Origin: DASWLF01 sp963768765
GTDB lineage: Bacteria; Desulfobacterota; Desulfobaccia; Desulfobaccales; 0-14-0-80-60-11
Length of the DNA: 64,000 bases
Reading direction: 5' to 3'
Assembly: GCA_963768765.1 (NCBI GenBank)
Contig: CAVYJK010000029.1
Coordinates: 22,639 to 86,638 of the forward strand
In this document: positions 1 through 8,324 of the stretch, piece by piece
Numbering within the stretch: the first letter of the stretch is position 1
How the letters are laid out: every line of letters begins with the position of its first letter
The notes under the pieces: model-generated
Databases searched by the model: none
Told to the model about the DNA's origin: nothing
Seen by the model: only the letters and a program-made list of their open reading frames with translations
Made by a program: the position numbers and the translations under genes

Positions 1-252
1 CTTTAGCAAAGGGGGGTTAGGGGGGATTTTCTTCTTCAGCTGATCGCAGCTTAGCGTCAAACTCCGGCGCTGCATCAGCATTCTAAGCTGCATGGCCTGG
101 CTGCGGCCGGCCAGGCCCCAGAGGTTGACGGCCGCCGGGGGCGGAGCCGCCATAGCCAACGCCGCGGCCTGACAGCCCGCCTCCTCGTCGGCCAGATAGG
201 CCGCCAGCGCCCCGCTGATGGCGACCAGGATCTGCGGTTTGATGGATTCCAC
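1..252 (-). CDS. Small decarboxylase-associated (OadG-like) protein, partial at window edge
   Basis: Open frame of 84 codons from a GTG at 252 to the window edge, with no stop seen. It reads as a short hydrophobic N-terminal helix (QILVAISGALAAYL), an Ala/Pro-rich linker, then NLWGLAGRSQAMQLRM, which resembles the W..(S/A)GR..M..R tail of small gamma-type proteins encoded beside biotin-dependent decarboxylase alpha subunits. It lies 220 bp downstream of the carboxyltransferase gene on the same strand, which fits an accessory or membrane-anchor role in that complex. The last dozen codons (KKKIPPNPPLLK) are encoded by a C/T-rich intergenic repeat and may not be native. Family assignment rests on pattern resemblance only. 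Confidence 0.45.
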   Translation of the reverse strand, partial: MESIKPQILVAISGALAAYLADEEAGCQAAALAMAAPPPAAVNLWGLAGRSQAMQLRMLMQRRSLTLSCDQLKKKIPPNPPLLK

Positions 253-262
253 GTCGTCTCCA

Positions 263-346
263 AGTTCAAAGTTCAAAGTTCAAAGTTCAAGGTTCAAAGT
301 TCAAAGTTCAAGGTTCAAGGTTCAAGGTTCAAGGTTCAAGGTTGAA
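263..346. repeat. Heptanucleotide tandem array, 12 units of RGTTCAA
   Basis: Twelve consecutive 7-bp units (AGTTCAA or GGTTCAA, last unit GGTTGAA) with no interruption. Three further units in inverted orientation (YTTGAAC) lie at 451-471, ending 3 bp from the stop codon of the carboxyltransferase gene. The two arms could fold on each other around a 104-bp centre. Confidence 0.9.
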
Positions 347-474
347 AAGATCCTGCCGCCCCGATTTGGGAGTAGCGGCCAGGGGTCCTCCCATAACCCA
401 CGTCAATCAGTAGCCGGTAAAAAAAGTAGTGATTGCAGACTCTTTCCAACTTTGAACTTTGAACCTTGAACTCA

Positions 475-2029
475 CTACACCGGGATATTGCCGTGCTTCT
501 TGGCCGGGAGCATCTCCCGCTTGCTGCTCAGGACCTCGAAGGCCGCAATCAGCCGGGGCCGGGTCTCCCGGGGCACGATCACCTGGTCCACGAAGCCCCG
601 GGAGGCGGCGATGTAAGGATTGTAGAGCAGGTTCTGGTAGTTGTCGATGATCTCGGCCCGCTTGGCCGCCGGGTCCGCGGCTTCCTTGATCTCCTTGCGG
701 AAAATCACGTTGGCCGCCCCTTCCGCCCCCATGACCGCGATCTCCGCCGCGGGCCAGGCCAGCACCAGGTCCGCCCCCAGGTCCCGGGAGCACATGGCCA
801 GATAAGAGCCGCCGTAGTCCTTGCGGGTGATCAGGGTGATCTTGGGCACCGTGGCCTCGGAGTAGCACCACAAGAGCTTGGCCCCGTGGCGGATGATGCC
901 CCGCCACTCCTGCTCGGACCCCGGCAGATACCCGGGCACGTCGGCGATGGTCAAGCAGCGGGATATTGAAGGCGTCGCAGAAGCGGATGAAACGGGTGGC
1001 CTTGTCCGCCGCGTCCACGTCCAGGCAGCCCGCCAGCACCTGGGGCTGGTTGGCGATGATCCCCACCGGCCGGCCATTCATCCGGGCGAAGCCCACCACC
1101 ATGTTCTGGGCGTAGTAGTGGTGCGGCTCGAAGAAGTCGCCATCGTCCACGATGGCGGCGATGACCTCGTGCATGTCGTAGGAGGCCCGGGGGCTGTCCG
1201 GCACGATCGAGTCCAGGGCCGGCTCCTCCCGGGAGGCCGGGTCGGCGCCGGGGCTAAGGGGCGGGTCCTCCAGGTTGTTGTTGGGCAGGAAAGAGAGCAG
1301 GCGCTTGATCTGCTCGATGGCGTCGGCGTCGGACTCGCAGGCGAAGTGGGCCACCCCGCTCTTCATGTTGTGGGCCAGGGCGCCGCCTAAGTCCTCGAAG
1401 CTGATCTCCTCCCCGGTGACGCTCTTGATGACGTCGGGCCCGGTGATGAACATGTAAGAGGTGTTCTTCACCATGAAGATGAAGTCCGTCATGGCCGGGG
1501 AGTAGACCGCGCCCCCGGCGGTGGGGCCCATGATGGCGGAAATCTGGGGAATCACCCCCGAGGCAATGGCGTTGCGGTAGAAGATCTGGCCGTAGCCCGA
1601 GAGGGAATCCACCCCTTCCTGGATGCGGGCCCCGCCGGAGTCGTTGAAGCCCACGAAGGGCACCCCGGCTTTCAGCGCCAGGTCCATGACCTTGCAGATC
1701 TTCTTGGAGTGCATCTCCCCCAAAGAACCGGCCCGGGAGGTGAAGTCCTGGGAAAAGGCAAAGACCGCCCGGCCGTTCACCCGGCCGAAGCCGGTGACCA
1801 CCCCGTCCGCCGGGATGTCGATTTTCTCCATGCCGAAATTGACGCAGCGGTGCGTCACCAACAGATCGGTCTCCTGGAAGGTCCCCGCATCAAAGAAGAG
1901 CTCCAGGCGCTCCCGGGCGGTGAGCTTGCCGCTCAAGTGCTGCTTCTCCACCGCCTTGGCCCCACCCATGCCCTTAACCTGGGCCTCCTTCTCCTTCAAC
2001 TCCTGGATCTTCTGCGCCACTGTCTTCAT
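475..2029 (-). CDS. Acyl-CoA carboxylase / methylmalonyl-CoA decarboxylase carboxyltransferase subunit (frameshifted)
   Basis: Carboxyltransferase of the propionyl-CoA carboxylase beta / methylmalonyl-CoA decarboxylase alpha family, which moves CO2 between biotin and an acyl-CoA. The protein starts at ATG 2029 (AAAGGAG eight bases upstream) and shows the family's acyl-CoA and carboxybiotin oxyanion-hole regions (NDSGGARIQEG, GPTAGGAVYSPA) and a C-terminal KREMLPAKKHGNIPV. A single extra base in the AA at 953-954 breaks the frame after FCDAFNIPLL; removing it restores TIADVPGYLPG and a 517-residue protein, the normal family length. This is probably a sequencing indel rather than gene death. 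The small OadG-like gene follows downstream. Whether it works as a carboxylase or as a sodium-pumping decarboxylase cannot be decided here. Confidence 0.88.
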
Positions 2030-2204
2030 CGGCGACTCCTTTTTAACCTGACCCGTGCCCCCCGCAATAACCCCCGTAAAAGCCAGGGAAGTGATTAATC
2101 CAAGGATCCTGCAGCGGTCGGGGCGAATCTAGTCGGACTAGGAAAGACTATTTTCTTTTATGCCAGGTGTCAACCCGCTTGGGTGAAAATTTTCATTAAA
2201 ACCC

Positions 2205-2237
2205 GGTTTTCGGTTTCCAGTTTTCGATTTTCGGTTT
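2205..2237. repeat. Heptanucleotide repeat (TTTTCGG type)
   Basis: Degenerate period-7 run of TTTTCGG/TTTCCAG/TTTTCGA units in the intergenic region 2030-2312, which otherwise shows no gene. Confidence 0.6.
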
Positions 2238-2312
2238 AAAAATGGTATGGACAAGGAAGATGGAAAAATTCTGAGCTTAGGGCTTTCGAATGACCAAGGA
2301 GGGGAAACGCAC

Positions 2313-2756
2313 ATGGCCCCGTTCCAGAACCCGGATTTAGAAGGCGGCATCCAGCGCACTCAAGTGCGGGTGCGCTTCGGGGACACGGACCCCTACGGCA
2401 TCGTCTACTTCGTCAGCTACTTCCGTTACTGCCACCGGGCCATCGAGGAGTTCCTAAGGGCCTGCGGCCTCCAGCCCGAGGAGACCTTCCGCAACACCCG
2501 GGAGGGTTTTGGCCTGCCCATCGTGGAGGCCTGGTGCCGTTTCCGGCGCCCGGCCAGGTACGGCGAGCTGCTCAGGATTGAGACCCGCCTCACCGAGGTG
2601 CGGTCCAAGGCCCTGGTCTTCCGGTTCGAGTTTTATCCGGAGACGGGCCGGGACCTGGTGGCCGAAGGCACCGCCCACCTGGTGGCCATCGACGCCGCCT
2701 GGCGGGCCCGGGAGCTGCCGGAAGCCATCAGAGAGGCATTGGCTGCGGCGAAATGA
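2313..2756 (+). CDS. Acyl-CoA thioesterase, YbgC/4HBT hot-dog family
   Basis: Predicted hot-dog-fold thioesterase of 147 residues that would hydrolyse acyl-CoA or related thioesters in the cytoplasm. RVRFGDTDPYGIVYFVSYFRY matches the 4-hydroxybenzoyl-CoA thioesterase/YbgC active-site segment with its catalytic Asp, followed by the typical RRPARYGELLRIETRL beta strands. I chose ATG 2313 because AAGGAGG lies nine bases upstream; an in-frame upstream extension to 2247 has no ribosome site and an unusual composition. It is divergent from the carboxyltransferase gene. The substrate is unknown. Confidence 0.85.
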   Translation: MAPFQNPDLEGGIQRTQVRVRFGDTDPYGIVYFVSYFRYCHRAIEEFLRACGLQPEETFRNTREGFGLPIVEAWCRFRRPARYGELLRIETRLTEVRSKALVFRFEFYPETGRDLVAEGTAHLVAIDAAWRARELPEAIREALAAAK

Positions 2757-2847
2757 GGTGCCGAGAAGGGGTCCGTTAGATTTTCAAGTTTTCAACGGGT
2801 GACTCAAAAACCAATTAAAAACCCCACCTGAAACTGCAAACCAGAAA

Positions 2848-3716
2848 CTATCTTTTCTTCACCACCAGCACGGCGCAGGGGGCCTGGCCGATGACCCGCT
2901 CGGCCACCGAACCCATCAGGAGGCGCTCTCAACCCGGTGCGCCCATGGCTGCCCAGGACGATGAGGTCCGCCTGCTTCGCCGGTCGCCGCCTTGACGATG
3001 GCCTCGTAGGGCTTGCCCCGCAGCACCATGGTCTCCAGGGTCACCCCCTGCTGGGCGGCTTCCGCCTCCATTTTGGCCACCACCTCCGTGGCGGTTTTGA
3101 TCTCCGCTTCGCCGGCGGCCACGGAGACGCCCAGGAGGGCGCTGCCCATCCGCCTGGCGAGGCCGAGGGCTTCCCCAAAGGCCACGGTGCTGTAAGGGGA
3201 GTCGTCGCCGGCCATCAGGATCCGCTTGAAACTGAGAGGCATTTCTTTGGGGACCACCAGGACGCTATAGGGGCTGTGGCCGATGACCCGGGCGGTGACG
3301 CTGCCCATCAGCAGGCGGGCCAGACCGGTGAACCCGTGGCGGCCCATGATGATCCAGTCGGGGCCGATATCTTCGGCCTCCTCCAGAATACCCTCGTAGG
3401 CCGAGGTGCTGGTGCGGAGGCGGGGCTCCAGATCCACCCCCTGTTGCGCCGCCTCGGCCCGATAGCTTTCCAGGCGCTCCCGCACCGCGGCCTCCTGGGC
3501 CGCCTGGATCTCCAGGTTGAGGGTCGGCGGGGGCAGCAGATCCGGCGATTGCAGCTCGTAGCCGGGAATGAAGGCCAGCACTTCCAGGAGATAGACCTTG
3601 CTGCCCGCGGACCGGGCGAGATTCAGGGCGGCGTTGACGGCCCCCTGGCTCTCCGGGGAACCGTCGGTGCAGACCAGCAACTTCTCCAGTTGGACGGGTG
3701 AGGACGAAGCCGGCAT
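2848..3716 (-). CDS. Tandem universal stress protein (two USP domains, two frameshifts)
   Basis: Two USP domains in one chain of about 288 residues. The first keeps the ATP-binding pattern G-2x-G-9x-G-S (GRHGFTGLARLLMGS). The second is interrupted near its end by two single-base insertions, around 2980 and around 2930. Correcting both restores ADLIVLGSHGRTGLERLLMG and the ending VLVVKKR with stop at 2848. Total length (869 bp = 3n+2) agrees with two extra bases. It is a paralogue of the intact gene at 4090-4932 on the same strand. USPs bind ATP and act as stress-responsive regulators; no partner can be named, but the upstream same-strand neighbour is a PEP-synthase-like gene. An AACCAGA-type repeat abuts the stop codon. 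Confidence 0.8.
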
Positions 3717-3727
3717 AATCGCCTCCG

Positions 3728-3762
3728 GTTTGCGGTTATTAGTTTTTGGTTTTTGGTTTTAT
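3728..3762. repeat. Heptanucleotide array (GTTTTTG type)
   Basis: Five consecutive 7-mers (GTTTGCG, GTTATTA, GTTTTTG twice, GTTTTAT) immediately upstream of the USP start codon at 3716. Confidence 0.65.
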
Positions 3763-3824
3763 ACACAGCGTCATAAGTAATTGGACATGCCTATGGTTTC
3801 TCCCAACTCAATATTGCCCAATTT

Positions 3825-3905
3825 GTCACCCTGAGCCGCAGGTGAAGGGTCTCTTGATTGCCGCTAAAGCGAGATTCTTCGCCGCTGCGGCGGCTCAGAA
3901 TGACA
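3825..3905. repeat. Interspersed palindromic repeat (GTCACCCTGAGC...GCTCAGAATGAC)
   Basis: About 80 bp with imperfect inverted ends, lying in the 373-bp gap between two USP genes. A second copy in the opposite orientation is at 47909-47976, so this is a dispersed genomic repeat. The rest of the gap is AT-rich and holds no gene. Confidence 0.7.
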
Positions 3906-4069
3906 AAAAGGTAGCATCATGGCACATATTCATAAATAAATGACGCTGCGTATAGTTGAAAAGGTAAGCCTTAAATCCGTAAGACTCAATTTCTTTAATT
4001 TTTTTACCCTCAAACCGGGACCCATAACAGATGATTAATGGCCGGTTAGGCTATTTTTTCTTTTATCAC

Positions 4070-4090
4070 CAAAAACCAGAAACCAGAAAC
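4070..4090. repeat. Heptanucleotide array (CAGAAAC type) touching a stop codon
   Basis: Three 7-mers, CAAAAAC then CAGAAAC twice; the final base is shared with the complement of the USP stop codon at 4090-4092. The same arrangement is seen after the USP remnant at 22838. Confidence 0.65.
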
Positions 4091-4932
4091 TATCTTTTTT
4101 TCACCACCAGGACCGGGCACGGGGCCTGGCCGATAACCCGTTCGGTGACGCTGCCCATGAGCAGCCGCGGCAGACCGGTGCGGCCGTGGCTCCCCATGAT
4201 GATGAGGTTAACTTCGTTTCTCAAGGCCACCTGGACGATGGCGTCATCGGGCTGCTGCCCCTGGGGCGAGATGCCTTGCAGGGGGATGCCCTCTTGATTG
4301 GCCGCCTCCAGCAGCCGGTGGATTATTCCCTGGGCCTCAATGATCTCGCCTTCCTCCCGGGCCGCAGACACCGCAAACAACCGGCTCTCTCCCCGTTCAG
4401 CCAGGGTGAGGGCCGCCTTCCAGGCCGCTTCGCTGTAAGAAGAGCCGTCGGAGGCCACCAGCAGCCGGGCAAAACCCAGGGAAGCTTCCGGGGGAATGAC
4501 CAGCACGTCCACGGGACTGTAGCCGATGACCCGGGCGGTGACGCTGCCCATGAGTAGGCGGGCCAGGGCGGTGCGGCCGGAGCGGCCCAGGATGATGACG
4601 TCGGCTCGGATCTTTTCGGCTGCGGCCACGATGGCGGCGTAGGGCAGCTGGCTCTGGCGGACCAGGGTCTCCACCGCCGCCCCCAAGGAGGCGGCCTCGG
4701 CCTTGACGGCCTGCATCTCCTGCCGGACCTCTTCTTCCAGGTTACACCTGAGGTCCGGGGCCACGGCCTCAAACTCCGGGACGATCTCCATTACCCGCAG
4801 CACGTACGCTTGGCCGCCGCAGGCCCCGGCCAGGGCCAGGGTTTCGGAAACCGCGTGCCTCGCCTCAGAGGAGCCGTCGGTGCAGACCAGCAGTTTTTGC
4901 CAGTGGGAAGGGCAGATGGCGGGTTGCTTCAT
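4090..4932 (-). CDS. Tandem universal stress protein (two USP domains)
   Basis: Intact 280-residue protein with two complete USP domains. Each carries the nucleotide-binding motif G-2x-G-9x-G-S: GRSGRTALARLLMGS in the first half and GSHGRTGLPRLLMGS in the second. Both domains begin with the usual beta strand (LLVCTDGSSEA; LLVASDGSSYS). It lies between the PEP-synthase-like gene upstream (5060-7615, 127-bp gap) and the related USP gene downstream, all on the minus strand, so the three may be co-transcribed. The family responds to energy and redox stress; the exact role is unknown. Confidence 0.93.
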   Translation of the reverse strand: MKQPAICPSHWQKLLVCTDGSSEARHAVSETLALAGACGGQAYVLRVMEIVPEFEAVAPDLRCNLEEEVRQEMQAVKAEAASLGAAVETLVRQSQLPYAAIVAAAEKIRADVIILGRSGRTALARLLMGSVTARVIGYSPVDVLVIPPEASLGFARLLVASDGSSYSEAAWKAALTLAERGESRLFAVSAAREEGEIIEAQGIIHRLLEAANQEGIPLQGISPQGQQPDDAIVQVALRNEVNLIIMGSHGRTGLPRLLMGSVTERVIGQAPCPVLVVKKR

Positions 4933-5059
4933 TTACCTACCTCGCGGGTTCTGATTTTTTAGGTGGTCGGCGCGTCTTGCCGGGGTGGATTTATGCTCCT
5001 GGGATCGTACCCTTTTAATTTAATGAGCCGTCCTGACAGGTCAAGCCTGCCAGAGCGGG

Positions 5060-7615
5060 CTAGCCTTCTTCTTCCTGCCCCGGCCTCTCGTAATGGCCGG
5101 CCAGGAAACGCTCCGCCAGGGTCTGGCTGATGTTATCGTCGCTCATGAGCATGTCCATCTGGCGGACGTAGGCCATGAGGCGGCCCAGGAGGTCCAGCCT
5201 CTCTTCCATCTCCGGGGCGGGTCGCTTGCGGAAGCGGCCCCGGATCACGTCGCCGTGGATCTCCATCTCAAAGCCCAGGCGTTCCAGCACCGTGGCGATG
5301 AGGCGGACCCGGCGGATGCGCCGGGTGTCGTCCGCGGCCCCTCCCTTGAAGGTGAAATTGATGTAGTTGTCCGCGGGCACGTCCCCGATGTAGCTGTCCA
5401 CGCTCTGAAAGTGATAGCCCAGGCGGCAGGCGTAATTGACGTAATTGGCCCCCACGATGGCGTAGGTCTTGTCCCAGAACTTTTCCGGCGGCCGGATGGC
5501 CGTTTGGCCCAGCACCTGCAAAAAGCCGCTCACATTCACGGGCACCGGTCCGGCCCAGGCGATGTCGGGGTGGCTGATGCCCCGCCACAGGGCCCGCATG
5601 GGCCGGGAGAGGATGTCCTCGGGGGGCACCGGGGTCTCGTAGCCGGCCAAACCGTCCCCCAGGTCCACCAGGTGGAGGTTCAGGGGGAGCGAGGTCTTGA
5701 GCTTCAAGAGTTTCAGGGCGGGCACCTGGCCGGCGGCCACCTGGTCCATGAGGCCGAACATCACCTGGATGGCCTTTTCGTGGGCGAAGCGGGCGATGTC
5801 ATGGTAGGTGCGGCAATTTTCCGGGCGGAAAGCGAGGCTGCGGCGATCCACCAGTCTCAGGGGCACGATGAGGTCCGCCACGGACCGGAGTTTTTCGCCG
5901 GCGAGGGACTCCCGCGGTGGCCGCCGGGCGGGAAGGCGCAGCAGTTCCTCCACCCTTCCCCGGTACACCCGGCCGTGGTAGGCATCCACCGTCACCACCT
6001 CGCCCGGAGACAGGACCTGACTGGCCTTAAGGGTGTCCACCAGCGCCGGGATGCCGTATTCCCGGGCCACCAGGGCCAGGTGTCCGGTGGCGGAGCCCAC
6101 GTCGGTGACCAGGGCCGCCACCCGGGGCAGGACCGGCGCCAGCCGCGGCGTAGTGCGGGGCGCCACCAGCACCACGTCCGGGGGCACCTGGGAAAGGGAG
6201 GCGCCGTCGGGAAGGCAGAAGACCGGCCCCGCGGCCACCCCCGGAGAGCCGACGTGCCCGGCCTCCAGCAGCACCTGGGCCCCGGCCACGGCCTCGGCCA
6301 TCTCCCGGACGCAGCGGTCCTGGAGGTCGGCCAGCTGCAGGTGACGGGACTGCACCACGAAAAGCTCCCCCTGGAAGTCCTTCACCCACTCCACCCCGTG
6401 GGGGCAGCCGCAGTGCTCCTCCAGGGCCCGCGCGTAAGCGGCCAGCCTGGCGAAATCGGCCTCCTCCAGCGCCGGGGCTGTCATCTGTTCCGGCGGCACC
6501 GGCTCCTCCGCCACGCGCCCTTCCCGGACCACCAGGCGGTGCTCTTTGCGGGCATAGGTAGCCTGCAACAGACTTCCGGTCTGCTTGGAGACCACGTATT
6601 CATCGGCGCTGACCCTGCCCCCCACCAGGTCCGCGGCCAGACCCCAGGTGGCGCTCACCGCCATGCGGTCGGGGTCGCAAGACTCGGGGATGGTGGTGAA
6701 CATGACCCCGGCGCTCCTGGCCCCTATGAGGCGCTGGATGAGGACCCCCATGGCGGCCTCCTCCAAAAGCAGGCCCTGGATTTTAAAATAAATCATGGCC
6801 CGCTGGCCGAACTGGCTGGCCACCACCTGGCGCCAGCGCCCCGCCACCTCCTGGGGGGCCACCCCCAAGAAACTCTCATACTGGCCGGCGAAGGTGGCGG
6901 CCACGTCCTCCCGGCCGCCGCTGCTGCGGACCACCAGCAGCTGGCCCGGCTCCGGGGCCAGACGCTGGGCTTCGGCCAGCAAACCCTGGGAAAGCTCCGG
7001 GGGGATGGGCTGGGCCAATACCATGGCCTGGAGTTCCTGGGCGGTCCGCTCCACCGCGGCCTCGTCCGCCAGGTTGAGGCCGGCCAAGCGGGTCTTGAGC
7101 CGCGCCAGGAGGGGGTCCGGCCCCTGCTCCATGAACAATTGGTAGGCGCTCAAAGTGGCCACCACGCCATCGGGCACGGGCAGGCCCAATTCATTCTTCA
7201 CCCGGGCTAAATTTCCGGCCTTGCCCCCCAGGGCCCCATAAAGCTCGGGGCCGGCCTCGTTAAGCCGCACCAGCAAGGGGCTGGGGGGAACCAGCGGCTG
7301 CTCCTCCAGCCGCCGGCGAATGGCTTCCTTGATGCGCAGGCGCGCCGCCTCCAGCTCCGGCCAGCGGTCCCCGGACAAGCGGCGCAGCGCCGCTACCAGG
7401 TCGGCGAAATGACTGTCCAGGATGCCGACGCGGGTTCGCAGGGAATTAAGATCGAGGCCGCCGGGAGAGGAGAGCTTTTCCTCCAGGTCCCCTATCAAGA
7501 CCAGGGCTCCGTTGTTGCCCGCCAGGACCTGCAGGAAACCTTGCCAGATCTCCTTCAGGGTAGGCGCCGGGAGGACGGATTTTTTTTTGCGGCGGAAGAA
7601 ATCAAGGAGGCCCAT
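5060..7615 (-). CDS. PEP-synthase-like protein with swivelling phosphohistidine domain, paralogue 1
   Basis: 851 residues. Order: about 115 residues of helices with the signature NNGALVLIGDLEEKLS; a PPDK_N/PEP-synthase ATP-grasp domain (GGKAGNLARVKN, VVRSSGGREDVAATFAGQYESFLG); a PEP-utilising mobile domain with the probable phospho-accepting histidine in TDVGSATGHLALVARE; and a C-terminal domain of about 250 residues (CRTYHDIARFAHEKA, VDLGDGL, INFTFKGGAADDTRRIRRV). The C-terminal TIM barrel that binds PEP/pyruvate in true PEP synthase is not recognisable. It probably autophosphorylates with ATP and passes the phosphate to an unknown acceptor. Three paralogues are in the window. Two USP genes follow on the same strand. 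Confidence 0.85.
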   Translation of the reverse strand: MGLLDFFRRKKKSVLPAPTLKEIWQGFLQVLAGNNGALVLIGDLEEKLSSPGGLDLNSLRTRVGILDSHFADLVAALRRLSGDRWPELEAARLRIKEAIRRRLEEQPLVPPSPLLVRLNEAGPELYGALGGKAGNLARVKNELGLPVPDGVVATLSAYQLFMEQGPDPLLARLKTRLAGLNLADEAAVERTAQELQAMVLAQPIPPELSQGLLAEAQRLAPEPGQLLVVRSSGGREDVAATFAGQYESFLGVAPQEVAGRWRQVVASQFGQRAMIYFKIQGLLLEEAAMGVLIQRLIGARSAGVMFTTIPESCDPDRMAVSATWGLAADLVGGRVSADEYVVSKQTGSLLQATYARKEHRLVVREGRVAEEPVPPEQMTAPALEEADFARLAAYARALEEHCGCPHGVEWVKDFQGELFVVQSRHLQLADLQDRCVREMAEAVAGAQVLLEAGHVGSPGVAAGPVFCLPDGASLSQVPPDVVLVAPRTTPRLAPVLPRVAALVTDVGSATGHLALVAREYGIPALVDTLKASQVLSPGEVVTVDAYHGRVYRGRVEELLRLPARRPPRESLAGEKLRSVADLIVPLRLVDRRSLAFRPENCRTYHDIARFAHEKAIQVMFGLMDQVAAGQVPALKLLKLKTSLPLNLHLVDLGDGLAGYETPVPPEDILSRPMRALWRGISHPDIAWAGPVPVNVSGFLQVLGQTAIRPPEKFWDKTYAIVGANYVNYACRLGYHFQSVDSYIGDVPADNYINFTFKGGAADDTRRIRRVRLIATVLERLGFEMEIHGDVIRGRFRKRPAPEMEERLDLLGRLMAYVRQMDMLMSDDNISQTLAERFLAGHYERPGQEEEG

Positions 7616-7900
7616 AAAATTTCCTGCCCAAAATTTACCTCGACTTACTTCGGATGGATATTAATTTTTAACTTCACTGGAAAAAGAATTTAAAAATAGC
7701 GCGGGAAACCAGGGCCGGCCCCAATTTTCTCCCGGATAAGTATCTTATATTTTTACCAAAATTAAAAGACGGCCAGGTTTTTACAAATTGTAAAAATTTC
7801 TGACAGGTAAATTTTTCCAGGTCGGGGACAAAAATTCCCATAGCCCCCGGAATTTCACCTCTTTCCAGGTAGTTAATCTCCCGGCAATTTTGCCCCATTC

Positions 7901-7917
7901 TTGGCACGGCCATTGCC
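7901..7917 (+). promoter_or_regulatory. Sigma-54 (-24/-12) promoter
   Basis: TTGGCACGGCCATTGCC contains TGGCACG-N4-TTGC, a full match to the sigma-54 consensus. It points to the small-membrane-protein/TSUP/USP operon that starts 100 bp downstream at 8019. An AT-rich dyad (TTTACAAATTGTAAA) sits about 120 bp upstream, where an activator could bind. Confidence 0.85.
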
Positions 7918-8018
7918 TGTAAAACAATGAGCCAAGAGCGCTTGACCAAATATGCACCGGATAGCCCGCGGTTCAGCTATCCCTTAAATTGTGACATGTC
8001 GGAGGGAGGTGAACAACA

Positions 8019-8303
8019 TTGAAAAAGGTTTGGGGCCTCATATTAAGTTTCTTCTTACTGGGAGTGCCTACCCTGGTCTGGGCCGCAGCCGAAAAGGCCG
8101 AAAAACTGGAACAGAAGATCGACCTGGCCAAGCTCAGCGGCGTCAACTATTTCTTTGCCAAGTGGTACAACGACAACCTCTGGGTCTACGCCACCATTGT
8201 CACGGTGCTGATGGGCCTGGTGGGGTTGGCCATCGCGGTGGGCGCCGATGTCATCCTCAAGATGATCGGCTTGGAAGTCAGCAAGATCGAACACCACGAA
8301 TAA
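8019..8303 (+). CDS. Small membrane protein preceding TSUP exporter
   Basis: 94 residues, starting at TTG 8019 with the strong ribosome site GGAGGGAGG eight bases upstream. Residues 1-22 form a signal peptide or first helix (KKVWGLILSFFLLGVPTLVWA), then a charged stretch, and a second hydrophobic helix around residues 56-82. It lies 21 bp upstream of the TSUP gene and shares its sigma-54 promoter, so it is likely an accessory subunit or chaperone of that exporter. I do not recognise a named family. Confidence 0.75.
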   Translation: MKKVWGLILSFFLLGVPTLVWAAAEKAEKLEQKIDLAKLSGVNYFFAKWYNDNLWVYATIVTVLMGLVGLAIAVGADVILKMIGLEVSKIEHHE

Positions 8304-8324
8304 CCTGGATAGGAGAGATGTAAT

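Noticed and set aside
263..346. Possible origin iterons or regulatory iterons
   Set aside because: Regular 7-bp units adjoining a stop codon, with no dnaA or replication gene nearby and the same period-7 pattern elsewhere.
2138..2359. 73-codon minus-strand frame upstream of the thioesterase
   Set aside because: Crosses a heptamer repeat and the thioesterase ribosome site; no coding character.
5093..7210. 705-codon open frame on the plus strand
   Set aside because: Antisense shadow of the PEP-synthase-like gene in GC-rich DNA; Gly/His/Arg-rich product with no domain and no ribosome site.
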